Shown piece after piece: positions 1-8,767 of a DNA stretch of 64,000 nucleotides. The DNA comes from a virus. The notes under the pieces are model-generated. The model made no database searches. It had not been told where the DNA came from and was given only the letters and a program-made list of their open reading frames with translations. The stretch's first letter is position 1. Each line of letters starts with the position of its first letter. The stretch is taken from IMG/VR virus record IMGVR_UViG_3300044451_000434, positions 100,108-164,107 of that record; one strand, 5' to 3'. The translations under genes were made by a program, and so were the position numbers.

Positions 1-1034
1 TCGTCTGTGGTTTTTTGCACATTAGACATGACCTTTACAAGATCGCTGACATACTCCATAGAAACTGCCTGTTTTTGTGCCATCATGGACCTAGCAACAC
101 GTTCAAGCAGATTCATTGCCTCATTCAATTCCCCAATCTCTTGTCGACCAGCCACCTTTTCCATTCCACAAACCCCGTCCTTGCAGAATGTTTCCTCTGC
201 CACCTTGCTGAAACCCTCATTTACGGCTCTAACTTTCTCAACAAGGCTAGCAATCTTTTTGCGAACACCTTCTGGATTCAATATTTCATGAACTAGACAA
301 TCGTGACATGCTGGGTTGACCACAAAACTGTCTTCTATAAATTTGACTCCGAAATTATGTTCAAAAATCTGTTGATCTTTGTGGATGTGAACTTTCTTTT
401 CATCCTTTTTGCATCCGCAAACTGGACAGGGTTCTTCACTAGCGTTAGGAGATTCATGATACTTGCAGAGATGTTCGCCATTGAATCGCTTCTTCTTACG
501 TTCTTTGATGTGTGAGCAAAATTCTTTTGCTGTCGCGGCTCTGTGATGGCATATACTGCAGCATGAATACTGCACCTGACAACCCATCGATGTGCCATTC
601 ACATATCCCTGTTCTATTCCTCTAGCAAGCCTAGGAAAAGCAACGCGATCAACCATATTGATGGTATATATGCCGCCTGCGGCATCGTCGTACCATGCAT
701 GGACAACCTTGCCCCTTGCCTTCTCAATATCGTCATTTTGGTGGTTGACAAAAACTGGAACCCCGATGAATGTTTTGGCAGCATGTTTCAGTTCAGTCTC
801 GCTAAACCAGTCACCATTGTCATTAACCTCATCCTTCTTTATAGCAAATACTTTGACAAATAGATGATCAGGGTGCTCCTTAACGGCTGCAGTTATGTCG
901 AATCCATTCAGATCAACACCAACCTTAGCCGCCTGCTTCTGCAATACATTAGTGTTGAATTCCTCCCAATCCTCAGGTACATTAAGAGCAGTAACCTGCC
1001 TGACTCCGGAAATGGCAAACTTGTTGGGAATCAT
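1..1034 (-). CDS. Prohead (head-maturation) protease-like protein, partial
   Basis: Open frame running off the left edge, 344 codons visible. It starts at an ATG that overlaps the stop of the upstream gene by ATGA. Residues about 86-112 hold a V-F-V-N-H-Q segment (His98), and about 50 residues later comes N-G-T-S-M-G-C (Ser149). This His...Ser arrangement is that of the S78-type phage prohead proteases, which cut scaffold and capsid proteins during head maturation. Straight after the serine come Cys clusters (CCSICHH, CPVCGC, CHDC) that look like metal-binding knuckles and are not usual for the family. The C-terminal part is helical and may be a scaffold domain. It lies just downstream of the portal, the normal place for a protease. 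Family assignment is inferred from motif spacing only. Confidence 0.65.
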   Translation of the reverse strand, partial: MIPNKFAISGVRQVTALNVPEDWEEFNTNVLQKQAAKVGVDLNGFDITAAVKEHPDHLFVKVFAIKKDEVNDNGDWFSETELKHAAKTFIGVPVFVNHQNDDIEKARGKVVHAWYDDAAGGIYTINMVDRVAFPRLARGIEQGYVNGTSMGCQVQYSCCSICHHRAATAKEFCSHIKERKKKRFNGEHLCKYHESPNASEEPCPVCGCKKDEKKVHIHKDQQIFEHNFGVKFIEDSFVVNPACHDCLVHEILNPEGVRKKIASLVEKVRAVNEGFSKVAEETFCKDGVCGMEKVAGRQEIGELNEAMNLLERVARSMMAQKQAVSMEYVSDLVKVMSNVQKTTD

Positions 1035-1444
1035 GCCTTCAATGTTCTCGGAATTTTCACATCGAACAAATGGTTCAATGTGTAGTTGAATTGATTCTTA
1101 GGATATGGTATTCTGTATTTTTCTGAAAGAAAAGACAGAGCAGAATATATATTGCTAAAATATTTGCCATACGGACTGTATACTTTCGACTCAAATTTTT
1201 GCCAATCGAATGGCAATTTTTTGATGCCTGCGAAAAATGACTTCTTGAGATCTCTAGTTCTTGCTGGCGAGCAGACAACATAATAATCTGAGTTGGTGGT
1301 ATAGTCGTGTCCCTCCCACCTATGGTACGCCCCAGGACCAATATCCCTCTCGTATCTCTTCTTGAGAGGCTCCGTGCGCTGCGTGTATGCCTCTTCCCAA
1401 GTGATGTTGCGGTCACGTATCCTGCGTGCTGAAATCTTCAGCAT
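1031..1444 (-). CDS. Unknown protein between portal and protease
   Basis: 137 codons. I chose the ATG at 1444 because AGGTGA lies five bases upstream; an in-frame ATG at 1507 has no ribosome site and would overlap the portal far more. The gene still overlaps the portal end by 32 bases and shares ATGA with the protease. The protein is rich in Tyr, Lys and Arg (for example YERDIGPGAYHRWEGHDY) and has no family I recognise. Its position between portal and protease suggests a head-assembly role, which is inference. Confidence 0.7.
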   Translation of the reverse strand: MLKISARRIRDRNITWEEAYTQRTEPLKKRYERDIGPGAYHRWEGHDYTTNSDYYVVCSPARTRDLKKSFFAGIKKLPFDWQKFESKVYSPYGKYFSNIYSALSFLSEKYRIPYPKNQFNYTLNHLFDVKIPRTLKA

Positions 1445-3623
1445 GGGATTCACCTGCTGGCAAGAAAATTTCTGCCACATCTGTGGAAATGACACGGGGC
1501 TCTCCATTATATAAAGATGCAGCAGTTTTGCTCAAAATCCTCCGCTCTTCTATCGCTTCTCTTATATTTGACATGACAACTTGAGAAACTTCATCCGCTC
1601 GACTGTTGAGAGCGTTCTCTTTTATCCTTATAACCCTCCACCCGAGTTGCGCGAGCTTAATGTCCCTTGCTCGGTCACGCTCGATGGCTTCTGGGTCTGA
1701 ATGCCACATTTCTCCATCTGCTTCCAAATCGACCCCTATTTGGGGATATGCAAAATCTAGAAGGAAAGGTTGTCTCTGACCGGGCATGTACTGCTTAAAT
1801 TGTGCAAAAAGTGGATAAGGAACCGCAAGTTGGTTGAGAATAGATGCCAATTTCTGCTCAGGCTTTGTCAAAAATATCTGCGTGGGTTGTGAATGCTTAG
1901 GCATATCTTTTGTCTTGTAACCCTTGCCCTTTTTGAATATCTTTCCAGGCAAAACAGATGCGACTGACGCCATAGGCGGAACTCCAAAGTCGCCACCAGG
2001 AGCAGGGGCTGCGGGCGGAACGCCACCAGGAGGAGAAATCCCCAAATCCATTGGCGGTGCTCCTGACCCAATGGGCGCAGGAGCGGATGGCATGCCTCCG
2101 CCCATGCCTCCCAACCCTCCAAGATCTCCAATTCCTCCCCCGCCAATGCCACCAGAGCCGCCACCTGAAGTGGCACCAAGAACTTGGCCTCCAGCACCAG
2201 CCATAACCTGTTCTTCCCTCATGCGTGAAATCTCAACGTCGAAGTCTATGTCAAACATATCAAGTAACTTTTGTCTGCTGATAACCGTCTTGTCATACAA
2301 CTGCAGGATCTTGTTCAAATATTCAGAGTTGTCACGTAGGCGAAGATCGTTCCACTTTATTTTTGGATACAACCACACGGTTTCATTCAACTGCTTCGAC
2401 TTTGCCGTATCAACAAAACCCTGCATTTGAGCAACAGGCAAGAATATGTTTCTCTCGGCCCAATGCGCCAATTCCATTCGCCAAGTTTCAAGTCTTCTGA
2501 TGAGAGTCTCCACGCCGACAGCAGCACCAGAATAAGCCTGCATCTCTCCGTTGAGCAAGGTTTGATTGAGCATCAAACCGTCAAGCATCTCCTTGCCAAT
2601 ATATTCCATCTGATTGCTTATGTCATGGATTTTCCCAGTTGCACCCTCCCAAGTCATCTCGAATGCGTTGTGAGTAACAATGGTCAAATTTGGATCATTT
2701 GCGACTGCAGCTAGTTGAGCCTGCACATCTGCAATATCCGTCTCATTTGCAGGGCGCTCGGCAGTTCCCACCTTAACTATTCTTATTGGCAATATATGGC
2801 GCTCTGCCACGATCCAGTTCGCTGTCATCAACTTGGTTTTGTATGCAATCGTCATGAAGAGTCGACGCAGCAATGACTCTCCATAAGTTCCATAAGGACT
2901 CCCCTTGTGTCGCAAATGACTCACGCAGCGCGGACTGAGAGGTATGGCCTGCCCAGCAGCAACAAGATCACGAATCTGCGGAGATATCTTGTCATAGACA
3001 TCCTTCGGCTTCTTCTGCTGAACCACTCTACGCAAATCATCATCTGGCAGCATGGCAATTGTTGGGTGGTCAGCAAGTTGCGTGTTTTGAACCTCAACGA
3101 AATCTGGATTGAGAATCATCAGTCTTTTGAATGTTCCACCAGGATGATTGCACACCCTTCCATCGGGAAGTGTTGCTTTGCCTCCACACACTGGGCAGTC
3201 TATTTCCAAAAACACAAAAACATCACCAAGTAAAAAATATTCGTGTGATATCTTTCTGAACCAGTAATCAAGGTTGAGTTTTTCGATCATGTGCTCAAAA
3301 TAGTTTAAGACCTTTCGATCTCTGCATTCTAATTTGAATCCATTCATAGGAAATGTTGCATAAAAATCTATGCCACCAGCAGCCTTAGGCTCGTTTTCAT
3401 AATAAAAACGTGCCCACTGGTAAACTTCTTTACGCCTGCTTGCAATCTGCCAACTCTGTGGCGTATGCAGGGGAGAGAAAAACATCGGTTGGGTGAATAT
3501 GGTGGATACATTCCCGCCCACATACTGAGCCGCTTTGGTCAGCGGCAACGGAACTATTGTTCCGTTTGCATACATCTTGTTGTCCGCAACGAATTCACTA
3601 CTTGTTTTTTTCTTGTTTGCCAT
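1413..3623 (-). CDS. Portal protein with C-terminal DUF559/VSR-like nuclease domain
   Basis: 736 residues. Residues 1-460 look like a phage portal: an N-terminal region with FYYENEP, a receptor-like core and the LNGEMQAYSGAAVGVETL helix region. The portal is the dodecameric ring through which DNA is packaged and to which the tail joins. An insertion at 143-160 (C-P-V-C...C-N-H) resembles a zinc knuckle. A Gly/Pro-rich linker (about 465-560) leads to a separate domain at 587-690 with Asp623, Glu634-Ala-Asp636-Gly, WH and a Gly-W-x-V-x-R strand. That is the pattern of DUF559/very-short-patch-repair-like PD-(D/E)XK nucleases. The fusion looks genuine, since one frame spans both parts without a stop. 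Whether the nuclease is active is unknown. Confidence 0.85.
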   Translation of the reverse strand: MANKKKTSSEFVADNKMYANGTIVPLPLTKAAQYVGGNVSTIFTQPMFFSPLHTPQSWQIASRRKEVYQWARFYYENEPKAAGGIDFYATFPMNGFKLECRDRKVLNYFEHMIEKLNLDYWFRKISHEYFLLGDVFVFLEIDCPVCGGKATLPDGRVCNHPGGTFKRLMILNPDFVEVQNTQLADHPTIAMLPDDDLRRVVQQKKPKDVYDKISPQIRDLVAAGQAIPLSPRCVSHLRHKGSPYGTYGESLLRRLFMTIAYKTKLMTANWIVAERHILPIRIVKVGTAERPANETDIADVQAQLAAVANDPNLTIVTHNAFEMTWEGATGKIHDISNQMEYIGKEMLDGLMLNQTLLNGEMQAYSGAAVGVETLIRRLETWRMELAHWAERNIFLPVAQMQGFVDTAKSKQLNETVWLYPKIKWNDLRLRDNSEYLNKILQLYDKTVISRQKLLDMFDIDFDVEISRMREEQVMAGAGGQVLGATSGGGSGGIGGGGIGDLGGLGGMGGGMPSAPAPIGSGAPPMDLGISPPGGVPPAAPAPGGDFGVPPMASVASVLPGKIFKKGKGYKTKDMPKHSQPTQIFLTKPEQKLASILNQLAVPYPLFAQFKQYMPGQRQPFLLDFAYPQIGVDLEADGEMWHSDPEAIERDRARDIKLAQLGWRVIRIKENALNSRADEVSQVVMSNIREAIEERRILSKTAASLYNGEPRVISTDVAEIFLPAGESHAEDFSTQDT

Positions 3624-3650
3624 GAGATAATACCCTGTAGTGGTTTTTCG

Positions 3651-3839
3651 TCATGATGCCTGCACAGCAACAATCTTGGCTATAGATGCACCACAGTTAA
3701 TACAATTGGACGCTGTTGGGTTGTTGCAACCATTACAAACCGGACAATTTTTCTTCCAGCCTGCCATTGGCTTTTTTTTCTTGCCATCACTAAAAGGGGT
3801 CGAAAAGGGGTCAAATGCGGCGGTTTTAGATGCTGTCAA
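3651..3839 (-). CDS. Small zinc-ribbon protein
   Basis: 62 residues, starting at an ATG that overlaps the stop of the upstream gene by ATGA. The centre has C-P-V-C-N-G-C followed by C-I-N-C, a four-cysteine zinc-ribbon pattern, behind a Lys-rich stretch (GKKKKPMAGWKKN). No enzyme motif is visible. It sits between the portal and a 323-residue unknown protein in the head operon, so a small head or scaffold accessory role is possible but unproven. Confidence 0.7.
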   Translation of the reverse strand: MTASKTAAFDPFSTPFSDGKKKKPMAGWKKNCPVCNGCNNPTASNCINCGASIAKIVAVQAS

Positions 3840-4807
3840 CCCTTTTTTTTTGATGCAGAAAAATTAAATGGGGCGAAAGTAACGCGACCATCGTTGCCCT
3901 TCAAATCTCCGCGTGCTGCAGACATCCTGGCTTCAAAAGAACGAAACTCAGGAATAAATGGACGTGAACTGCCATCAGCTGGCACACGCAGATCATTACC
4001 GACTGGTATAACCTTATTTACCTCAAAACGATCCTCGATGTAACCGCCGCCCGAAAGACCATGATCTCCATCGAAAGGACGATAATACTTGTCCATCACA
4101 TTGCCACGCCACAATGTTTCAAAATCTATGTCGTAAATACCACCGAAGAAAAACTGATTGCTTTTGTTACGCTCGAGAGCAGAGAGATTGCTCTCCACAT
4201 CTCTTATGATCGGACTTGGTCGAACCTGTGTTGGACCAAAAATAACAGTTTTGTCCATATCACCATGTGAGGCCTGCTTGGTCAAGTTGAAAACATTTTC
4301 CTTGGAAGCAGTCTTGACTGTTTTAATACTCTTCGCAACCCGCTCCGCAAGGATAGCAATCTGCTCATCTGAAGCTTCCACTACCCTGTCAACGGCAGTT
4401 GCTGCTTTTTCAATTGCATCCACTGGAACCACAGATGGAGAAATCATATCAGAATATATTAGGAATGCCCTGTCAACAACATCAGCAGAACTTTCTGAAT
4501 TTTCATCCTGCTGATAAAAATCTTTAAGAGCCTCTTCAAACATGGAGGCGTTAGGTGATGCGCCGAGACGAGGGGCGAAAAAACCATTCCACACCTCATT
4601 GTAACCAGATCCAGGCTCGTTTTCCCTTCTGAAACTATTCAGGAAATCAAACATTTCCGTGTGATTTGAGAATGACGGCAACTCCACTTGTTCCAAGCCC
4701 GCAGTCTGTGGGGCAACCGGATTCGTGGCAAGTGGGTATTCAGGTATGAGCGGCTGCTCTACCTCCGTCGTTCTTGTCTGCGCAAATTTGGAAAGATTGA
4801 ATTTCAA
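3836..4807 (-). CDS. Unknown head-module protein (323 aa)
   Basis: Starts with TTG, which shares TTGA with the stop of the previous gene; the next in-frame ATG lies about 50 codons further in. The N-terminus MKFNLSKFAQ resembles a short Lys-hydrophobic-Ala tag seen in other virion-type proteins of this window. The central part is helical (IAILAERVAKSIKTVKTA). The C-terminal 110 residues are richer in Gly, Phe and Asp (FFFGGIYDIDFETLWRGN) and look folded. No recognised domain. Its place between terminase and portal, within an unbroken string of overlapping genes, points to a structural or assembly protein. Confidence 0.75.
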   Translation of the reverse strand: MKFNLSKFAQTRTTEVEQPLIPEYPLATNPVAPQTAGLEQVELPSFSNHTEMFDFLNSFRRENEPGSGYNEVWNGFFAPRLGASPNASMFEEALKDFYQQDENSESSADVVDRAFLIYSDMISPSVVPVDAIEKAATAVDRVVEASDEQIAILAERVAKSIKTVKTASKENVFNLTKQASHGDMDKTVIFGPTQVRPSPIIRDVESNLSALERNKSNQFFFGGIYDIDFETLWRGNVMDKYYRPFDGDHGLSGGGYIEDRFEVNKVIPVGNDLRVPADGSSRPFIPEFRSFEARMSAARGDLKGNDGRVTFAPFNFSASKKKG

Positions 4808-5445
4808 TTGGATTTCTTGCCTTTTAGCGCTTCAAACATTCTTGTTACGGCACCAGCATCAGAAGACGAATATCTTCTTGACGCATGCCTCGATGCCAAA
4901 GAGTCAAACATGGAAGCAGCCATATCTTTGCTGTTGACTGGAGACTGTGGCTGGGCTTCTTGACGTTCGGCGACAGGCAGAGCAACCACGGGAGCATCTT
5001 TGATGTGGGAGAATGCCTCCTTGTCAAAGATGCTGACAGAGTCTTTGCGAATGAGACCTCTGCCGCCAGATTTGCTAGAAAGAGATGAGACATGAGCGGC
5101 CATCCGCTCCGCAGAGGTAGGCAAGGGCTCTTCCTCTTTGAAAGCATGCTCCTCAACGCTATCCGCAGCAACCCGTGGAGCAGGTGGATCCTTGAACCCA
5201 AAAAGTGTGTCTGATGCAGCTTTTACTCTAAGACTCCCAATATGACCACCTGCATCAATGGTGTGTGAACCTAAAAGTTTATTGCGAATTAATCCGCCCC
5301 TAGAAACCTCTGCCTCATGAGTGCCAGCCACCTTGCGGGCAAAACCTTCAAGCCAAGAGGGCCTGTAAGGCTCGTCGGCCAATTTTTCAACCTTGTCTCC
5401 AAAAAGCTCAGACCGACCTTCATTTTGATTCTTGAAAATTCTCAT
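4804..5445 (-). CDS. Unknown head-module protein (213 aa)
   Basis: ATG start overlapping the upstream stop by ATGA, and stop overlapping the next gene by TTGA. The protein is polar, probably partly disordered, with many Ser, Ala, Lys and Glu residues and a basic C-terminus ending in KGKKSN. No motif recognised. Low complexity and position would suit a scaffold or internal head protein, but this is only inference. Confidence 0.7.
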   Translation of the reverse strand: MRIFKNQNEGRSELFGDKVEKLADEPYRPSWLEGFARKVAGTHEAEVSRGGLIRNKLLGSHTIDAGGHIGSLRVKAASDTLFGFKDPPAPRVAADSVEEHAFKEEEPLPTSAERMAAHVSSLSSKSGGRGLIRKDSVSIFDKEAFSHIKDAPVVALPVAERQEAQPQSPVNSKDMAASMFDSLASRHASRRYSSSDAGAVTRMFEALKGKKSN

Positions 5446-6050
5446 ATTCGGAAACCTGCTTTCTTCAGAGCATCTGCTATGGCAGATTTTCTCATCACGA
5501 AGGCATCATGATGTGCCGAAGCAGCCTTTGTTGGGGCATCTCCTGCAAGATCTGCAAACGAATCATTTTCAGTCGAAGGCTTGATGGCTTCGGGCTTTTT
5601 GCTGCGGAAATTAACTAAATAGTTCCGCCCCTCATGGCTCATTTCTCCATCCAATCCAAACATTGCACAGATCTGACGGCCAATTTCTGAAGCCCTAGAC
5701 TCTGTGATGCGAGACTTTTCAGTCGCCGAAGGTATCATGAAAGACCCACTCAACTGACCTGATCCAATCGAAGATCTCTGCTGAAATATTTTTCTAGAGA
5801 TCTTCGGGTCTGTCAAATGCCTTGGCTGAACACCAAGATCTTCTAAGACTGAAAAAACATGCTCCCTCAAAGACATATCCATTCCCCCGTTCGATGCAGG
5901 CGCCTGATCCTGTGACGGGGCGGATAGAGGAGCTGAACTGCCCGTATCCATATAGACAGACCCTATGTCAGGCTGGGGTATCTGTTCATCTGCCAACTTG
6001 AAAAGTTGGCTCTGCATATGCCTGCGTCGACCTACCGGCAGGAAAGACAT
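5442..6050 (-). CDS. Unknown head-module protein (202 aa)
   Basis: I take the ATG at 6050, preceded by GGAG nine bases upstream, over a GTG one codon earlier. The N-terminus is basic (PVGRRRHMQSQLFKLADEQ) and includes another FKLA-type tag. The middle has a helical block (LREHVFSVLEDLGVQPRHL) and the rest is polar. Stop overlaps the next gene by ATGA. No known family. Confidence 0.7.
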   Translation of the reverse strand: MSFLPVGRRRHMQSQLFKLADEQIPQPDIGSVYMDTGSSAPLSAPSQDQAPASNGGMDMSLREHVFSVLEDLGVQPRHLTDPKISRKIFQQRSSIGSGQLSGSFMIPSATEKSRITESRASEIGRQICAMFGLDGEMSHEGRNYLVNFRSKKPEAIKPSTENDSFADLAGDAPTKAASAHHDAFVMRKSAIADALKKAGFRI

Positions 6051-6053
6051 CAC

Positions 6054-6737
6054 TCAGTTCTCCGTGTCAAGAACAGCGTCTATAAATTCCTTGGGCCAAA
6101 CATTGGACCAATATGAACGGAACTTGCCCTTCTGCTTTTCAGTGAGATTGGCTATCTTTACAAACTTCGGAGACCTAGACGCAGCCTTCGCTGACCAACC
6201 GGCCTCCTCGGTCATACCGCTAACTTCTTCAGCATCGTCGGCAGCATAAGATGTGCCGCATGCCTCGCATGAGCCTGACTCCTTTGAGTCATAGCCACAC
6301 CCAGTGGCAGAAACAGCACCCATAGCCTCTGCGATTGCCTCGTCAGTAGAGTCGTCTTCAATTTCCACATCGGTATCGCAATCCTCCGCCAAAACGAGCA
6401 AGACTTCATCGTCATTAACCTTGATCACATCGGCAACCTTGACGGTGTGATACGATTCTGCTTCCTTCTTCTTCTTCTTCTTATATTTGGCGAGTTGCGG
6501 AGAAACCGCGCCCTTCACAGTCTCCTTGCCAACAGATTTTTTTTCCTCATTACCCTCACGCTCCTCGATCTTCTCCCTGATGAAGGCGGGCAATTCTTTC
6601 TTAGCCTCTTTCTTAAATACTTGGTGCGCATCGACTGCAGATGCCTGCTTTTTCATCCCTCCTGCGACATCCTGTATGATGTCATTAAAACTGCGGGACG
6701 GACCACTAACTGAAATTTTGTTGCTGAAGAACTTCAT
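6054..6737 (-). CDS. Unknown charged protein with Cys cluster (227 aa)
   Basis: Start supported by AAAGGAG six bases upstream. The first half is Lys/Glu-rich (AKYKKKKKKEAESYH), followed by a very acidic stretch (residues about 110-140) and a Cys group (C-G-Y-D...C-E-A-C-G) that may bind zinc. The C-terminus has FVKIANLTEKQKG and a W-rich end (KFRSYWSNVWPKEF). Opposed charge blocks and disorder resemble phage scaffold or internal proteins. No specific family recognised. Confidence 0.7.
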   Translation of the reverse strand: MKFFSNKISVSGPSRSFNDIIQDVAGGMKKQASAVDAHQVFKKEAKKELPAFIREKIEEREGNEEKKSVGKETVKGAVSPQLAKYKKKKKKEAESYHTVKVADVIKVNDDEVLLVLAEDCDTDVEIEDDSTDEAIAEAMGAVSATGCGYDSKESGSCEACGTSYAADDAEEVSGMTEEAGWSAKAASRSPKFVKIANLTEKQKGKFRSYWSNVWPKEFIDAVLDTEN

Positions 6738-6774
6738 AATTGCTCCTTTGTTGCTCTTTTCTCTCGAACCTTGA

Positions 6775-7365
6775 TCACATCCCGTCAGGGAGTGATGTTT
6801 TAGTGATTTCCCATGCCTCGTCTCTCAAGCAGGAAGCTGCCACACGCAGCCTGCCTGCAGTCGAAGGATCTTTCGACTGTATATAAGAGGCTACTCTGCC
6901 CATTTCGTTTGAACATCGAACCATTCTGTCAGGAATAGCCATTGAATGCTCTGCTACAGCTTCAGGAATGGCAATCCCCTTCGGAGTACCAGATGCCACC
7001 TTCGTCTCAATTATGGTCTGAAGGTTAAAATCTCCACCCATAGGTTCCTTTTCCCATGATTCACCCGAAGACGCATACTTATTCCAAGTCTTAACATCAC
7101 CAGAAATAGCAGACACGTATTCGCTATGACACTCACTCCATGCCTCCTGAGGGCGCATGCCTTGGGCACGCTTGTGTCTAAAACATCCCTGCCAGCATCT
7201 GCTGTTGCGTACAGCAACCCCCTGTATGCCCATATACTGAGCAGTCTTGACCATACATAGATCAGATGCAACCTTGTCAAGCACGACCGCCTGCGGTTTA
7301 CTGCCCTTGGCGTCAAGTCCGTTGGCGATGAGAACGATGTCCTTGATGATATCTGATATTTCCAT
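6775..7365 (-). CDS. Unknown protein (196 aa)
   Basis: Mostly helical protein with a Cys/His patch in the first third (NSRCWQGCFRHKRAQG...ECHSEY). The N-terminus MEISDIIKDIVLIANGLD is amphipathic and contains VASDLCMVKTAQYMG, similar in style to the Lys-x-Ala tags of neighbouring proteins. The C-terminus has two predicted helices. It follows the DUF192 gene by four bases with no clear ribosome site, suggesting translational coupling. Function unknown. Confidence 0.7.
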   Translation of the reverse strand: MEISDIIKDIVLIANGLDAKGSKPQAVVLDKVASDLCMVKTAQYMGIQGVAVRNSRCWQGCFRHKRAQGMRPQEAWSECHSEYVSAISGDVKTWNKYASSGESWEKEPMGGDFNLQTIIETKVASGTPKGIAIPEAVAEHSMAIPDRMVRCSNEMGRVASYIQSKDPSTAGRLRVAASCLRDEAWEITKTSLPDGM

Positions 7366-7369
7366 GACT

Positions 7370-8212
7370 TTAGGTAACTACAAATTTACGAGTAAATGTC
7401 CTGCTTGGGAAAGAAAATCTAACGATTCTATTCAACAAATAATTTCTCGGCTCGCCAACGGTAGTGTCCCACGAAACAACCACCTGCCTGCGACTGGCTT
7501 GAGAAAAATGCATATCATGTGGTTCAATCTCTCTTGAAATCATTTTGCCACCCTCTGTCAAGTATTCCACAAGCATTGACTGTCTGTTTACTACAGACCA
7601 CCTGACTGCATCGCCAACTCCTGAAAAATTGGGAATTGGAATAGACGTAGAAATCGCAGAATCTGCTCCAGATCTAGCTGGATCTGTGGTTATTTCGACC
7701 CTATCTACGGGAACCTTGTCTGCCTGAGGCGGCGGGATTGAGGCAGCGATCTCCCCTTCAAAAGGCTGGAAAACCTTTTCTGGATCTACGATTTCGGGCT
7801 TCAAAGATGTTAGGGGCATTTTTTGGGCAATCTTATAACTTCTACTAAATATGCAACAGGGCGGATTTTCCTCTCTGCTGAGATAACACTCATCTCCAAC
7901 CCTAAAACCATTTTTGGAAAGCCAGCCATCAGGCAGTTCAACAGCCAAGTTGCATGGCTCAGAGGCCGCAACAGATGTCAAGTCGTGGGGCTTTATCCTG
8001 CCAACCGTCACAATTTTACCTGAAGGATTTACAAAGACCACGTCCAATGGCAAAAATGTATTCATGCCCCAAAAACTATGTCGATCTGGTCGGTCAAACA
8101 CAAAAGCCATACCATGACCGTCTTCCAATTCATGTCTGAACATCAAACCCCTCTCTCTCAGGTGTGGTTTGTCTGCCAACTCAACCACAACTCTAGAAAA
8201 CGGGCTATGCAT
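7370..8212 (-). CDS. DUF192-domain protein with long C-terminal extension
   Basis: 280 residues from the ATG at 8212, whose first bases overlap the preceding stop (ATGCATAG). An in-frame start 54 codons earlier would overlap that gene by 170 bases. Residues 8-115 match the DUF192 pattern: ELADKPHLRERGLMFR, then F-x-F-x...FWGMNTFLPLDVVFV, then VAVELPDGW-like and GDEC segments. DUF192 is a small beta-rich domain of unknown activity found in bacteria and archaea. The remaining 165 residues form a second unknown part with an Asp/Pro-rich linker and a beta-rich end. DUF192 in the middle of a phage head operon is unusual; the role is unknown. Confidence 0.75.
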   Translation of the reverse strand: MHSPFSRVVVELADKPHLRERGLMFRHELEDGHGMAFVFDRPDRHSFWGMNTFLPLDVVFVNPSGKIVTVGRIKPHDLTSVAASEPCNLAVELPDGWLSKNGFRVGDECYLSREENPPCCIFSRSYKIAQKMPLTSLKPEIVDPEKVFQPFEGEIAASIPPPQADKVPVDRVEITTDPARSGADSAISTSIPIPNFSGVGDAVRWSVVNRQSMLVEYLTEGGKMISREIEPHDMHFSQASRRQVVVSWDTTVGEPRNYLLNRIVRFSFPSRTFTRKFVVT

Positions 8213-8423
8213 ATTCGGAGACAAAGAAGCCCCCACGAACAAGTCGATCAGCGAAGTCCTCGCACTCATTTTCATCATCAAATTCGAGACGATATCCAGA
8301 TCCATGACGAAAAACATCGGCTCCGGCACCGCGAGCCTGCCTAACCGCTTTATCCAAGTTCCAAGCACGCTCAAAAGATCCTGAGAGTCTAGATGGTCTG
8401 TCTTTCAGTATTAAAATTCTCAT
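8205..8423 (-). CDS. Small unknown protein (72 aa)
   Basis: Starts at an ATG overlapping the upstream stop by ATGA and ends eight bases into the DUF192 gene with TAG. Basic N-terminal half (MRILILKDRPSRLSGSFERA) and acidic C-terminal half (YRLEFDDENECEDFADRLV). The beta-alpha-beta look suggests a compact single domain. No known family. Coupled translation with both neighbours supports it being real. Confidence 0.65.
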   Translation of the reverse strand: MRILILKDRPSRLSGSFERAWNLDKAVRQARGAGADVFRHGSGYRLEFDDENECEDFADRLVRGGFFVSEYA

Positions 8424-8767
8424 CGACGTGATATTCCTGTTTTAGCTGTGTTCTTGATGGCAAAAACACAATCGTCATCGTTAAGAATAACCGCTTCTAG
8501 GAGCCGCTTGCCACTTGCGGTAATCTTTATCATTTCACCTTGCCATTCTGCAAATCCCAAACTCTCTAGATTGATCAACTCGTCAGTTCTCAAGCCAAAA
8601 GGTCTTTTGAATGTGAGAGGCTCCAATCCAGCTTCGCCAGACTTGAAAAGTGAATATAAGACCTTTGCTGCCTTGCCTTTAGGATCACCGAATCCAGATA
8701 TTGCAGACCCCGATCTCTCACGCATAATGAAATCAAGGATAGAACTGTTTGCTACTTTTGGATTCAT
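8420..8767 (-). CDS. Small protein, possible winged-helix fold
   Basis: 115 residues from the ATG at 8767, which overlaps the upstream stop by ATGA and has GGAGG eight bases before it. An in-frame GTG five codons upstream is less likely. The C-terminal half (DELINLESLGFAEWQGEMIKITASGKRLLEAV) has the rhythm of a winged helix ending in a beta hairpin and Gly-Lys helix, as in small transcription factors. This is a shape impression, not a family match. It could instead be a structural connector. Confidence 0.65.
   Translation of the reverse strand: MNPKVANSSILDFIMRERSGSAISGFGDPKGKAAKVLYSLFKSGEAGLEPLTFKRPFGLRTDELINLESLGFAEWQGEMIKITASGKRLLEAVILNDDDCVFAIKNTAKTGISRR

Noticed and set aside
1924-2430. 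168-residue plus-strand frame opposite the portal linker
   Set aside because: Reverse image of the Gly/Pro-rich linker; Pro-rich, with no start site.
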